From positions 89,330,001 to 89,394,000 of the forward strand of contig CM059584.1 of NCBI GenBank assembly GCA_030407085.1: a DNA stretch of 64,000 bases, in the 5' to 3' direction. This DNA is from Trichopria drosophilae. Its lineage: Eukaryota; Arthropoda; Insecta; Hymenoptera; Diapriidae. A program made the translations under genes and the position numbers. Below are positions 22,026 to 32,678 of this stretch, piece after piece (the stretch's first letter is position 1; each line of letters begins with the position of its first letter). The notes under the pieces were generated by a model. The model was not told the DNA's origin, searched no databases, and worked only from the letters and a program-made list of their open reading frames with translations.

Positions 22026-23089
22026 TGTTCGGGAAATTTACTCGTTACGGTTCGTTGCATATTGTTGCCTTTTCGAGAACAATACTACGCTGAAAGTGCC
22101 GCGATTTTCTTGCCTCCTTCTGCGTGGAATGGAGACTGGTTGCATCGGTGCTCGAATGGAGGGAATTGCTTTTGACGTTTCGGCTACGGAAAGTATCGTT
22201 TTCCCTTTCCGTGGACAAGGAGAACCGTGGCGCGTGGATCGCGTCAGGGCCTTCGTTCGCGTTCGGGAGTTAGTTGGCAGGGGACCATTGTAGTGCTAGG
22301 ACGCGTCTCGGGCGTGGATCTCCTGTCCATTGTGACAACCACGTTGCGCGTATCCACTACGGACGCGATACGGCGGGAGAGGATCTCCCATCCATTGTGA
22401 CAAGCACGCTGCACGTATCCACTACGGACGCGACATGGCGGGAGAGGATTTCCTGTCCATTGTGACAACCACGTTGCGCGTATCCACGACGGACGCGATA
22501 CGGCGGGAGAGGATCTCCCATCCATTTTTGTGACAAGCAGGGCTCCGTGTATCAACCACGGACGCAAGACGGCGGGCGGTGGGAGTATCCGACGCCAACA
22601 ACGGTCATCCACTGGCTGTTCTTTGTGAGGTTTTACCATTCTAGTTTCACCATGTATTATTAATATATTATTAACGTATTATTATATAAATCTATCTAAG
22701 TTGTGTGTTGCTCTAATGAAAGTGTGCGACCAAGCTCGTTGCAGACTACTGGCTACCCACCCCGTGGGTTCCGCATTTCCATGACGTATTTTACATATTT
22801 ATCTACACGTAAACTAATCACTCGGCAACACTTGCGTGGAGTGCATTTTCTTGCTTGTTTCAGCGATCTTCTACTCACCTAGCGGCTATTCAATGGGATT
22901 AATAGGTACTCAAGACATAGTATCGAAACTCGGAAACTTGTATAATTTCAAATAAAGGCAGAACCACAAAACACGATTTCTGTACGTTTTTCATTGCGCC
23001 CTTCCTCGTTGCCTGCGGACTCTCTATTCACTACATCGAATCAGCAATCCTCATACAGTCCAGTAGGCTTCTTCCTCATTGTACAAACA
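22026..23089 (+). repeat. 3' LTR (LTR2)
   Basis: Same borders and length as LTR1, with the same four 65-bp tandem units (22,316 onward). Differences are scattered single substitutions plus one cluster (GGACCATTGTAG against GTACCGTCGCAG). Confidence 0.9.
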
Positions 23090-23395
23090 CAGGCGTTTAA
23101 CTGTCGTAAACTATCATTACAACAAAATTCATATTTTGAGTCATCAGCAGCATGTATAACGAATACACTTCATGCAACTATTACACATATATTCCCGTTC
23201 TTTTAACATTATATATATTTTAAAAAATTAAAGTAGACCGTTACAGATAAATAATATGTTCAAGAATATAAATTCATTTAAATCTTCTGAAATCTTCTCT
23301 CAAGTTATGCAAATGCAAATAAAATGCAAATTACATTATACGAATATAAATCTACAGAAAATATTGATGTCTTAATTCATTAATTGATATAATGT

Positions 23396-24604
23396 ATGTT
23401 CAATTACTCACTTTCCGATGTTTTAGTTAAATTTAACTCTTATAGCTCAGTACATACAAATATTATAATTACTGGCGATTTAAACTGCAATTTGTTAAAT
23501 AACTCATTCGAGTCAAAGTATTTACAAAATTTGATTGCTGATTACTGGCTCTTTTCCGTACCTTTCAGTCCTATTCATTATTCGGGTTTATCGTGCTCGC
23601 AGCTAGACGTCATAGTTGTTGTTTCTAGTGATAAGATTATAGCATTTTCGAAATCTTCATCACCTTTTGCTGAAGGACACAGTCTTATCTCCATCCATTA
23701 AAAATTTAATAACCTTAACCGCATCCCGAAAAATGTTACCTACCGTAATTTCACGAATTGTGATTATCTTTCACTTACAACAGACCTTACGGCGCAACTT
23801 CGTGTCAAATTTCCGAATCTAACGTCACTTGAATCTGGCAACCGTGCGTCGCGCTCCGACCCGGGCGATCCAGCTAATATCCTTAATGTATTGTATGAAT
23901 GCGTAACTGAAAGTTTTGATACTCACGCGCCTCTTGTTACGAAGAGAATTGTTCTTCGTTCTATTCCTTGGCTTACCCCTGACTGGCGAGCGAGAATTAG
24001 AGAACGCGATAAATTGTTCAAGCGCGCTAAAAAATCTCGAAATTTGTTAATATTAGACCAATATAATAAATCGCGTATCGTAGTATTTAACAAATTTAGT
24101 GCTTCAGCAAACTAATCCGAACAAACTTTGGACCTGTCTTAGAAACCTCGGACTCGCTAATGAAGCATCTCAATCGGCCTTACACCACTTCTCACCTTCC
24201 GTATTAAATCGTCACTTCACCCAAATCTCATCTGCTCATCCACCTTGTGACCCAGCAATCCTCAATAACATCTTACAAAGACCATTACCTCGCACTCACC
24301 CTTCGTTTTCATTTTCTGGGAGGACTCCGCGCTCCGGCGGATGCACCCATTCTTGTCGGATCGATCTCAATCGATCATCGGACTGGATGGACAGGCATCT
24401 CAGCAGGACCATTCTACATCACGAGTACCTCTGGGTACTAGCCTTGGTCCCATCCTTTTTATTATCGTCATCAACCCCTTATTTTCCAGACTTAAGTACT
24501 GTCGAGATACCACCATCATCTTTGCCGACGACACTCAATTCTACCTATACAATCCTATAAGTCGCCTTAAGTTCGTTCCCATCTCTATGCATCCTTATTC
24601 GTGA
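23396..24604 (+). pseudogene. Decayed LINE pol (CR1/Jockey-like), internally deleted
   Basis: The first frame gives NIIITGDLNCNLLNN, the GDxN motif of an apurinic-type endonuclease, then SQLDVIVV and AEGHSLISI, corresponding to the Asp and (S/G)DH motifs. Frames at 23,891-24,560 (LKLF-type KLFKRAKKSRNLLILDQYN; NPNKLWTCLRNLGL) are linker sequence. The RT is reduced: SDRSQSIIGLDG passes to VPLGTSLGPILFIIVINPLF and TIIFADDTQFYLY, the catalytic FADD. The fingers and part of the palm between 24,300 and 24,350 are missing. It is open in at least three frames and is not functional. Confidence 0.75.
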
Positions 24605-24609
24605 CCGAA

Positions 24610-24900
24610 CGCTCATGATAATCTTCATTACAAATACTCATTGTCGAATTTGTTTGCTACATTTGTTACCAAGCTAGCGCACGGGTAAATTGGGCTATTC
24701 TATTATTTTATAGTTTGTAGGTACATAATTAGTTAATGCATAGCGTACATTTATTAATGTTAATCGCGGAGAGACATATTTTATAAGAATAGTTTGTATC
24801 TGTTACATCCTGACCGATTGATTGTAACAGCAGAATGTTTTTGTTGGTTTGTCCACAGACCGTCGAGGCCAGGACAATAATAAACTGTGGTCAGTCAGTT
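24610..24900. other. Possible LINE 3' flank, nothing coding
   Basis: AT-rich sequence after the LINE RT fragment. It holds no supported gene. A short palindrome is built around CTGTTACA and TGTAACAG near 24,799-24,832. Confidence 0.4.
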
Positions 24901-24901
24901 A

Positions 24902-24992
<91 letters not shown>
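24901..24992. repeat. (CT)n microsatellite
   Basis: About 90 bp of almost pure CT dinucleotide. It directly abuts the truncated end of a Bel/Pao integrase fragment. Confidence 0.95.
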
Positions 24993-24998
<6 letters not shown>

Positions 24999-25225
24999 CC
25001 CGCCAAAATGTGGGGCCTTCGGGGGAATGAAGTGCCAGACGATACCTTGATTAGTGAACTCACTCGCAACGTCATTCAGGACAGCCTTGAGCGCACCCTT
25101 AAGCTCTGCATCAGCTCCGACGAACGTTTTACCGTTATCTGAATATATTGCGCTAAGGAGACCACTTCGAGAACAAAAGCGGCGAAACGCTAGCGAAGAA
25201 TCATTGCTGACTAGTTCTATGTTTC
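24993..25225 (-). pseudogene. Bel/Pao integrase core fragment
   Basis: The minus strand reads SLAFRRFCSRSGLLSAIYSD, then NGKTFVGADAELKGAL, and ends VWHFIPPKAPHFGGL before running into the CT repeat. The SDNG-TFVGA and WHFIPP-APHFGG motifs are the second catalytic Asp region and the following strand of Bel/Pao integrases. About 70 residues are kept in one frame; the third catalytic residue (Glu) lies beyond the truncation. It is a second Bel/Pao copy, separate from the one at 5-8 kb. No LTR is associated. Confidence 0.8.
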
Positions 25226-25429
25226 AATCTTTAATAGACTTGAATTTCCCACAATTTCCGAGTATGTTTATATAATCTTGATCTAATTCAGTCAATTCGT
25301 AAAATCGCGTTTGTGTAATTTGCAATTCTACCCTAGAGAGAAATCTCTCGAAAATAAATACTACCCTGTCAGAAAAAAATCGTGCGCACACAATATAGTC
25401 CTGATAAGACATGCTGCGCATACGTTTTG

Positions 25430-26065
25430 GACCGTATAAAATACGTTCATTCTATAGATTTTACGTGTTGCCTACACCGAAGTGTAATATTTGGATGATC
25501 AATGTTGATGGGGATCCCCATAATTGAATGCCGTATGTCCAAACTGCTTTGAGTATACTTTTATAAATAAGTATTTAATTCTCCAGGGTTAGGTTGGATT
25601 TATTTCCCAGTATCCAATACGTGTTTCGTAGTTTAACATTTAATGGTTTGCGTTTGGCCCATATGTGTGGTCCCCAAGTCAGTCGGCGATCTAATCGCAT
25701 TCCGAGATAATTACCTGCATTGCTTTGAACGTAATTCGCACTAATTTCTCCATTTTTTAAACCATGAACTACCTTTGTCAAGGTAATTTTCCAATATTTT
25801 CGCAGCCTTTTCCGGACTCGAGTAGCTTGCAAGAATTACGGTGTCATCTGCATATGTAGCTGTCATAACCTCTGGCATTATCGGTAAATCTGCGGTATAT
25901 AGTAGATACAACCTAGGACCAAGTACGCTACCTTGAGGTACACCAGCTTTTACTATGTAATTTTGTTACTGTTTCGTTGATTTTAACTTGGAAGTTCTAT
26001 TGTTGAGATATGATTTCAGTAGTTCATAAAGACTTCTTGAAAAACACTTTCTTAATTTATAAAAC
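25430..26065 (-). pseudogene. Jockey-like LINE RT C-terminal fragment
   Basis: On the minus strand, from right to left, SLYELLKSYLNNRTSKLKS leads after a stop to [40 protein letters not shown] (catalytic YADD near 25,826-25,857), and then YLGMRLDRRLTWGPHIWAKR, KLRNTYWILGNKSNLTLEN and SILKAVWTYGIQLWGSPS. This is the end of the RT palm, thumb and connection of Jockey-clade LINEs. It is open except for a stop and two frame changes. The 5' part is absent (typical 5' truncation) and no poly-A tail is evident. Confidence 0.8.
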
Positions 26066-26069
26066 ACGC

Positions 26070-26850
26070 CCTTACGCCCTTATGCCTTAAGCCACCTCAT
26101 ATTTGTTAACTAAGCCTTACCCGCCTGTGTGGCTTTAAGGCTCGGACCCCATGGTGCGGAGTCGGGATACGCCCGAACCAGCGCGAAATCCCTTCTTCCG
26201 GCAATATCTACCATTCTATCTCAAAGCGGCAAGGGTTCTGGAACTCCTCAGTGAGGAGAGGACCTTTCTAATCCCTACGACACTCTGCAGGGTCGCACGC
26301 GAGTTGCGTTGCAACTCACACATCGGAACAAGCGAGATCTTTCGAAACCGGGGAGAGTCCTTCCAGTCCTAGCAGAACCTTCGTAACCCAGCATGAGGGC
26401 TATTGAAACTACTACCCGTGCGAGTCCAACATCAATGGCTGAGCGGATCCCCTGAAGAGTTCTCTGCTTGAAACAGCCCCCGCGAGTACCATTTAATATG
26501 ACCTGGTGAGACATTGCTTAGGCTGGCCATAATTCGAACACCAGCCCTCTACCAGTTCCGTACTTGCCTACATACTTCAATCAAGTGTACGCTATCATCT
26601 TCATAATCAAGTGTACGCTGCACGCAAAAGATATTTGTTTGTAAGAAATATTTTCTTCTGCAATAGTTTTTTTCAAAAGCAGAAAGAATCGACCGTCATA
26701 TAAAGCGTCGTGGAAAAACTTGCTGCTTCGTCTATTATAAGAATATTATTTAGTATAAAATCTGTAGGATTTTATTTATACATATATATTAAATGTTATT
26801 ATAAAATAGCATAAGGTATATTACATTTATAAATGATAAGAAATATATTT
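26070..26850. other. Unassigned stretch
   Basis: A more GC-rich section (26,120-26,560) with several short open frames but no motif I recognise is followed by AT-rich DNA. It could be an LTR or UTR of an unrecognised element. Confidence 0.4.
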
Positions 26851-26936
26851 AGACTAATTGTGTACAAATATACAGAATACAAAAACTATAATTATATGCT
26901 GGCGTCTATATATATATATATATACAAAAATGTTAC

Positions 26937-27444
26937 CTTCTTCAGATTCGTATTCATCTTCTTCTCGACATTCAGACAGTCGACGAGCCCAAGGATAAGG
27001 GCTGTGCGTTTGGTTCCTTGATGGCAGACGATTCACGTGTGACAAAAAGTAGTGATGAAAGAAACTGTCAACTCCATCGGAATTTTCTCCACTGGTCTGA
27101 AGCATATCTTTCAGAGCTGCTAAGGAGGTAATAGTATTATAATTTATAGCTGATACTAAGTCATCTTCAATATCGCTATCATCTCCATTATCATTTAGGT
27201 TATGGGGTTTTTGCATTTCGTTATCGTCAAATTCATCTGTTTTATTATTTTGTACCTCCTCTTCTGAGCTAGCATTCGATTCATCATCAGAACCCGATTC
27301 TGAAGATACACTTGTATAAGCATCATCATCATTCTGTTTTACTACATGTGTACTGGAACTCATAGAGCACCTATCCATGTTATTCGAATTACTTTTTCTG
27401 GGTAGGCTTGGACTAAATCCGGAATCTTGTAACCTGGAATCCAT
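26937..27444 (-). CDS. Candidate first coding exon of a host gene (acidic protein)
   Basis: A minus-strand frame starts at an ATG (27,442-27,444) preceded by AAAAAATAGCC and runs about 169 codons to GAAGAAG, immediately before GTAACATTTTTG, a plausible 5' splice site. The protein is Ser/Asp/Glu-rich (SSESGSDDESNASSEEEV; DNGDDSDIEDDLVSAI), then more ordered (YNTITSLAALKDMLQTSG; SFFHHYFLSHVNRLPSRN; YPWARRLSECREEDEYES). It has no retroelement motif. A TATA repeat follows in the presumed intron. No downstream exon is identified, so the gene may continue left of an expanded intron or be truncated. I do not recognise the family. Confidence 0.5.
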
Positions 27445-27739
27445 TGGCTATTTTTTAAATGAGTTGCAGAAGATTTATAGTTCTTTCATTTAAGTAAAAA
27501 GAACTCATTTTATTTATTTTGGGTACCCATTATTTTCAAATAATCAATAGCAGAGTTTCAGATAGACGTCTTTCTGTAAAGGACATAATCATGATCGTTA
27601 ATAGTATCATTATTAGGACTATTATAATTATTCTCAATATCATTATTATTGTTGTTGTTATTGTTATTATTATTATTTTAATAATAACTTAAATAATAAC
27701 ATTGGTTTCTTATGTCGCTCAATCTGTCCGAAAAATGAG
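27445..27739. repeat. Upstream AT-rich region with (TTA/TTG)n
   Basis: A trinucleotide-like run of TTATTGTTGTTGTTATTG type lies at 27,638-27,690. It sits upstream of the acidic exon in minus-strand sense. No promoter element can be claimed with confidence. Confidence 0.6.
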
Positions 27740-27950
27740 AAATTTTTTTGCTCAAATCTCTACCAGATTAGCGTGAAATGTCACTGCAACCACGCTTCAA
27801 ACCATGAGGTAGGTGATTGCAGTGTCGGTACTGAGTTCAATTCAACGCGCAGAAAATTGTCTACACGGAGACTCGAACCCAGAACCTTCGCAGACGTTCA
27901 AGTTACGAAACAAGGCGGACGCCTTAGCCATCGTAACCATCTCGCCCCTC
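27740..27950 (-). mobile_element. tRNA-derived SINE
   Basis: The minus strand begins GAGGGGCGAGATGGTTACGA, continues with a box A-like TGGCTAAGGCGTCCGCC, and has a clear box B, GGGTTCGAGTCTCC, about 45 bp further on. The tRNA fold is not completed because no acceptor stem pairs, so it is not a functional tRNA. The head is followed by an unrelated body and ends in an A-rich tail (CAAAAAAATTTC). Head, body and tail are the standard SINE layout. Any protein frame here is a by-product of the tRNA-like head. Confidence 0.75.
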
Positions 27951-28018
27951 ATTCTTCTTCTTCTTCTTATTATTATTATTATCGTTATCATGATTATTTT
28001 TATTATTATATTATCGAG
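27951..28018. repeat. (TTC)n(TTA)n simple repeat
   Basis: A run of TTC triplets changes into TTA/TTAT repeats, directly at the 5' end of the SINE. Confidence 0.85.
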
Positions 28019-28148
28019 AGAATGAGGTAATCCCGATGGATTAATTTCTACGTTGGCATTTGCTTCCGACTTGTCGGGTTCTCGTCGACTAAACACCCTA
28101 AAGTTACCAAATATACCTCGGTGAAACCAAGTACAAGTCATCTTCGAG

Positions 28149-28265
28149 ATGGAGCCAGTTGTCAATAAAGTGAAAACTATTGGTCAAAAAATTACACCAG
28201 AAAATCCAAACAACAGCAATATTAAGGAGAAAGTAAAGAGTAAAGCGAAATGCAATTGTTAACGA
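28149..28265 (+). CDS. Short ORF ending in a CxC motif
   Basis: A 37-38 codon frame (MEPVVNKVKTIGQKITPENP and on to KEKVKSKAKCNC, stop) has a hydrophilic Lys-rich C-terminus ending Cys-Asn-Cys. This resembles the double-Cys prenylation tails of Rab-type GTPases. It is preceded by CATCTTCGAG, so it could be a terminal exon as well as an independent ORF. Nothing else supports it; a chance frame is quite possible. Confidence 0.2.
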
Positions 28266-28493
28266 ATTGTGTATTGTATTTTAGAAAATTCCATGTGCGA
28301 TTAGATGATAAGATAATAAGCTCAACCTATCGATTATAAGTATGCCAATTGGAAAAAGACATTTTACTAATAACGATACTTTAACGTGACCAATATTGTA
28401 AATTAGAAATAATGACATTAACATTACATTAGTTATAATTGTATTAATGAATTTTATATTGAATATATTTCCTTCGTAAATTCATTCTATGTA

Positions 28494-29121
28494 CAGGGTG
28501 TCCATTAAGTCGCGGACCGAGCTATTAACTTTAACAAAAATGTTTTTGAGTAGGGGCTCATTTGAAGGCTTTTTCGAGATGAATTCAAGGGACTAGCCAT
28601 AGATGGCACTGCGATCACTTATCAAAGGAATTATTTGACTTTTAACATTTCTAAACTAGTAACTTTTCAATAAAAGATGATTATGAAAAACGCCGAAATA
28701 TGTGAAACGATTTTTCCAATAATCTGTCTTTTTTTGGGGTGGGGGGTTTCGACCCGTCATCTCTAAGGGGGCACTTTGGGTAGGGGGGCGGGGAGTCGAA
28801 GATCTTAAATGGCAACATAGGTCGTGTGGAGGCTCATTTGAAAAGTCTTTTTGGTATCACTATTCCCGGAATTATTTTACTTCTAAGATTTTGAATCTAT
28901 TAGAGAGGATTACAACCGAGACGGAGAAACCGATTACTATATTACCATTTAAGATCTTCGACCTCCTCGTATCCCACATACCCCTTCGAGGTGGGGGTTA
29001 CAACCCCCCCCCCCCCAAATAAAAGATAGATTTTTTGGAAAATCGTTACAATTGTTTTGGCGTTTTTCAAAACAAAAATTTTTGATCATATTATTAACCC
29101 GGTCCGCGACTTAATGGATCA
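28494..29121. mobile_element. Mariner-type foldback MITE
   Basis: The left end CAGGGTGTCCATTAAGTCGC, preceded by TA, matches GGTCCGCGACTTAATGGA near 29,100-29,117 in inverse orientation. The internal halves are also imperfect palindromes: GAAAAACGCC and GTCGAAGATCTTAAATGG recur inverted, and both flank a GGGGTGGGGG/CCCCCCC block. There is no coding capacity. The right terminus has decayed after AATGGAT. The CAGGGTG start is shared with the mariner-type elements in this window. Confidence 0.8.
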
Positions 29122-29539
29122 ACTTCGATAGTACAGTTCTATTTTAAATCTCTTACCCCTCGGTTCACTTTTTAAGCGCACTTTCCAAATTCACCTTTGA
29201 ACCTCTTTAATTCAAATCTTTTTCCTCCAATATAACGCCACCAAGCCGAAAATTGAAAACGGTATTCTTTTCATAATATAAAGTTGTCGTTTCGACAGTG
29301 CGTTGATTAGACGTGTTTTCCTCGTTATTTACAGTCGTTAAATGCTCGGAACTTATTCAAAATTTTTTGTATATCTGGATGTTCTTCAGTTATGTGGATT
29401 CGTTGGATACATTCTTTGAATTACGCTGAATTTGTTTCGTTTAAAAATATATAATTTACCTAATTAGTGTTGTATACATATAGTGTGTGTTTACATATTG
29501 GCTCAGCATTTTCAAAGAATATAAACTTTATTAAACCTC
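29122..29539. other. Nothing recognised
   Basis: AT-rich stretch between a MITE and a LINE ORF1 remnant. Confidence 0.4.
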
Positions 29540-29549
29540 TACTTTCATT

Positions 29550-30606
29550 TAAAATGTATCAAGACGTTGACACTTCTAGTTCACCGAAAAATGTGCATAT
29601 ATGAAATGTAACATATCTGGGGATTACGTCAAACGTCTTCAACCAGGGGTTTCGTGTATTCTATGCAAAGTTGTCCGGCATTCTAGCTGCTAAAAAATCA
29701 AATTGTTTTTTACAGTCGATCCAGGATTTCTATTGTGGAGTAACTAGCACAAGTAGGAACATGGATTTTATTTTATTAACCAAGCTTGATAGCAATCATT
29801 CTCCACTAGTTCCATCCCATTATGAGATTTCAACATGTACTCTTGTTGATATTTCCAGTATCAAATTAGGACCGACATCGTCTTCTACTGGACATTCTGT
29901 AAATACCGATATTCAATGGTCGTTATCCCCACAATCTGTCGATGCCACTGCTGCCTATAGGCATATATCGCCATCAGGGAATCAATTAGGAATTACTTAT
30001 AACACCACATTGGTAAATACTCTGCTATTTGACAATGTCTCATGTTCTGATTCTGTCATGCAAAGAATCGAGTTGCTGATTCTCGGAGTTCGCTCAGATT
30101 TAATGCAGGAATTTAGTCGTTTCGCGGCTAATTAATCTATTCAAATGTCGTCACTTAGTACTGAGATCAGAGACTGTGTGACAAAATGTAACACTCTCCA
30201 GAAATCTAACACGGAAATTTTATTAAAACTAGATGTAATCGCCCCAAAACAGCGCCGTCTGGAATTTCAGTTATCTCTTCTGAAAGACAAATCGAGACAT
30301 TTTCAAAGTATCACCAACATATCGTTCACGAGCAGCATCATTAAAGAAATCGAAGGTGTGCTTCGCCGAGCGAACTATGTGATATTATTTGTGTGGCTGA
30401 ATGTACCTGGAATGTACATCCACACGATCATAATCGTGCCAAAGCTGCCAGTTGGTATTGATTGTTCGAGCATTATGCAGCATCGTCTTGATAGTCAATG
30501 TACCTCCAGTTCAACTAGACAATTAGTTATTCGTCTTAATTCAAGTAAGGATGTACTGCATGTTTTCAATTCAATTCTGCATAATTTCTCGGTCACTAGA
30601 TTATAA
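29550..30606 (+). pseudogene. Decayed LINE ORF1 (PHD-like finger, coiled coil)
   Basis: At about 29,600 the frame MKCNISGDYVKRLQPGVSCI with LCK resembles the first half of the PHD-like finger that opens ORF1 of some insect CR1/L2-like LINEs. Two further frames follow. 29,671-30,135 is Ser-rich and ends in IELLILGVRSDLMQEFSRFA. 30,145-30,606 holds a predicted coiled coil (STEIRDCVTKCNTLQKSNTE ... LEFQLSLLKDKS), then IIKEIEGVLRRANYVILF and TRQLVIRLNSSKDVLHVFNS, resembling the RRM-like C-terminal part. Frame changes between the parts show it is dead. It could derive from the same LINE family as 23.4-24.6 kb. Confidence 0.55.
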
Positions 30607-31570
30607 AATTACATATAATTTACTTATTACAAGTAAATTACGATAAACAGCTTCAAAAGAGTTTTAATGACTTTTAAATATCCCACAGAAATTGTATTTA
30701 CTTAATAGCGCTTAATGGGGTAAGGAGAGGAAGAAAATGTTCGAATGAACGACTTTATATTGTTAAAATAGACGGAGTGTGAATGAATGTGAATGAAATC
30801 AAACAGTTCCACCTGAGTGCCGACCCGCGAATGGACAAATTCGTCATTAAACGGGGGAAAATACCTTGTCCTTTGTCCTTGTAAGTTAACCACTCAGATG
30901 CAGTGGTGGGGCGTCCCGCTAAGATCGATAGGTGAAAGAGCGCCAAACAACTTCTTCCTTCCCGTCTATACCGATGGTAGGCCTCTGAACAGTAAACCGG
31001 GAGGTGCTGCCGCCTAGAGCCTGTATAGAAAGTAGACGAAAGATAAGGAGACGACGCGAACGAACACGGTCAGCATGTGAGGCATGCGCGTATAGCTACT
31101 GAACATGATACCGATGTACCGTTCATGTGTTGGGCTGTATATACACAAGCATAGAACGAACTCACCGATATGCGGGTGAGTATTAGTCAAAAGGAGACGG
31201 CAATCTCATGAAAAACAGACCAACGGTTGACAGTTGTGCTAATTTCACATAAAATGCAGGTTGATTATGCTGAAACTCCTTAAATCCCGATGACAGCTGT
31301 TCTGTAGGCTCCAATGATAACTCCACTAGGCGACGCGTCGGTTTCAGACATAAATAATATAAATCCTCTTCAAAAATAAATTCAACAATGAGCAAAACCA
31401 ATGACTGACACTACGTTACAAATTCAAATCTGTGATGAGACCACAGTGTTCAGCTTAAGAGAAATATCTCAGTTCAATGATAAACTTCATATTTCCACAT
31501 AAACTCTACATTGTATTTATATTCATTTGCACTACACGCAGATAAGTGACTGTAATCTATTTTCTTAACT
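30607..31570. other. Unassigned stretch
   Basis: No supported frame or repeat. The 66-codon frame at 30,817-31,017 has no recognisable motif. Confidence 0.4.
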
Positions 31571-31831
31571 TCAAAATATTTTTATAAGGGCAGCCAAGAA
31601 GGGAACCTTGGCCAGCAGCAATGCGCGGCAGAGCCGGCGGGACCTAGCGGTGATGAATCCCGAACGTCGTGGGTGCATTCGCACCGCGGCGAGGGTGCCG
31701 GTAGATGGGAGTTCCGCTATGGTAAGTCGCGGTGGGAGGATCGCCAGCGTGGACGCGCCATCGAGCCAAACATTCAAGTCGGGAATGCCGTGTGTCTGCT
31801 TGACCGGGAGTCGATGGACTGAAACCTGATC
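31571..31831 (-). other. Candidate terminal exon (minus)
   Basis: On the minus strand a pyrimidine-rich tract, TTTTCCCCATTTTCCACGATCAG, ends in AG just before GTTTCAGTCCATCGACTCC: a good 3' splice-site context. One frame from there stays open for about 84 codons (VSVHRLPVKQTHGIPDLNVW, ... LLAKVPFLAALIKIF) to a stop. The segment is clearly more GC-rich than its surroundings. A second frame is also open for long. I do not recognise the product, so a fragment of an unknown element is equally possible. Confidence 0.25.
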
Positions 31832-32034
31832 GTGGAAAATGGGGAAAATTATAGTTCAAAGAATTTCGATCAACTATTGTAGAAAATTGACAAGACATTG
31901 CACAGCTATACCCAAATCTATGTAATCGTTTGTGTACCCACTACACGATAACAATTCAAAATTTAATGTGAATTGCACTTCACGTAACCCTTAAAACATA
32001 CATTTTTCCTTACATGGACATCAGCTAAACGTTA
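31832..32034. other. Nothing recognised
   Basis: AT-rich sequence with no supported feature. Confidence 0.3.
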
Positions 32035-32205
32035 TTGCTCGGGGGTTTTCGGGGTCGCTAATTACAAATCCGACCGTTGGATTGGATTTTCAAAAAGTTA
32101 AAAGGGCGGGTTTATCATCCCGGACAGCTGAAAATGGATTGTTGAATGGAAAATTAAAAACCGACCCCGCATTCCCTAATCAGCGACCCGAAATACTTCC
32201 TACAG
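32035..32205. repeat. Small palindrome of the TCGCTGATTACGAATCCGA family
   Basis: TTCGGGGTCGCTAATTACAA at about 32,048 and TCCCTAATCAGCGACCCGAA at about 32,172 face each other. The block is related to the cluster at 1,828-2,690, which supports a dispersed short element. Confidence 0.6.
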
Positions 32206-32510
32206 CTTTTTTTCAAATTTTTCATGTGGATTAGTCACAAATACATTTATTGTTAAAAAACGTGATTTTTTAGGCTTTCTTTATTTATAACACAAATATA
32301 ACAGAGGTGTGCTTACCACCAACAATTTTCTGTGCCTTTATTATATTTCAGAATATCATGGTCTGCTTAATAAAAAAAATGTTGCGAATTGTCCACCGTG
32401 AGTCTTGCCAGTCATAGCATGGAGAGTTTCTTCAAAAACAAATGCGTATCGTCCCTATGCAGCATCAAGACTTATCGTCCATTCAAAGTCTGTACAAGCA
32501 TATTCATACA

Positions 32511-32642
32511 CACGTGCACGCACGCACGCACGCACCCTCGCACCCACACGCACACCCACACACACACACACACACACCCACACCCGCACACACGCACACA
32601 CGCACGCACGCACGCACACACGCACACACACACGCACGCACG

Positions 32643-32675
<33 letters not shown>
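32511..32675. repeat. (CACG/CA)n microsatellite, 5' flank of the R1-clade LINE
   Basis: About 165 bp of CA, CACG and CACC variants. Long open frames of Thr/His or Cys/Val across it are artefacts. The R1-clade LINE begins at its right edge. Confidence 0.95.

Positions 32676-32678
<3 letters not shown>

Larger units (their letters stand above)
15552..23089 (+). mobile_element. LTR retrotransposon with non-coding interior (LARD-like)
   Basis: Two direct repeats of equal length (1,064 bp) start with TGTTCGGGAAATT and end with TTGTACAAACA, the canonical TG...CA LTR borders. A primer-binding site follows LTR1. Between the LTRs lie 5.4 kb without any gag, protease, RT, RNase H or integrase that I can recognise on either strand. 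The LTRs differ by about twenty substitutions counted by eye, so the insertion is fairly young, and simple decay of a coding interior is unlikely. The structure matches large retrotransposon derivatives, which depend on proteins from other elements. Flanks (TTCAA and CAGGC) do not form a target duplication. Confidence 0.8.

Noticed and set aside
27868..27947. Functional tRNA gene
   Set aside because: Box A/B-like words are present, but the acceptor stem does not pair and a SINE body follows.
27842..28165. Minus-strand frame containing GSGFESPCRQF
   Set aside because: Translation of the tRNA-like box B of the SINE; not a protein gene.
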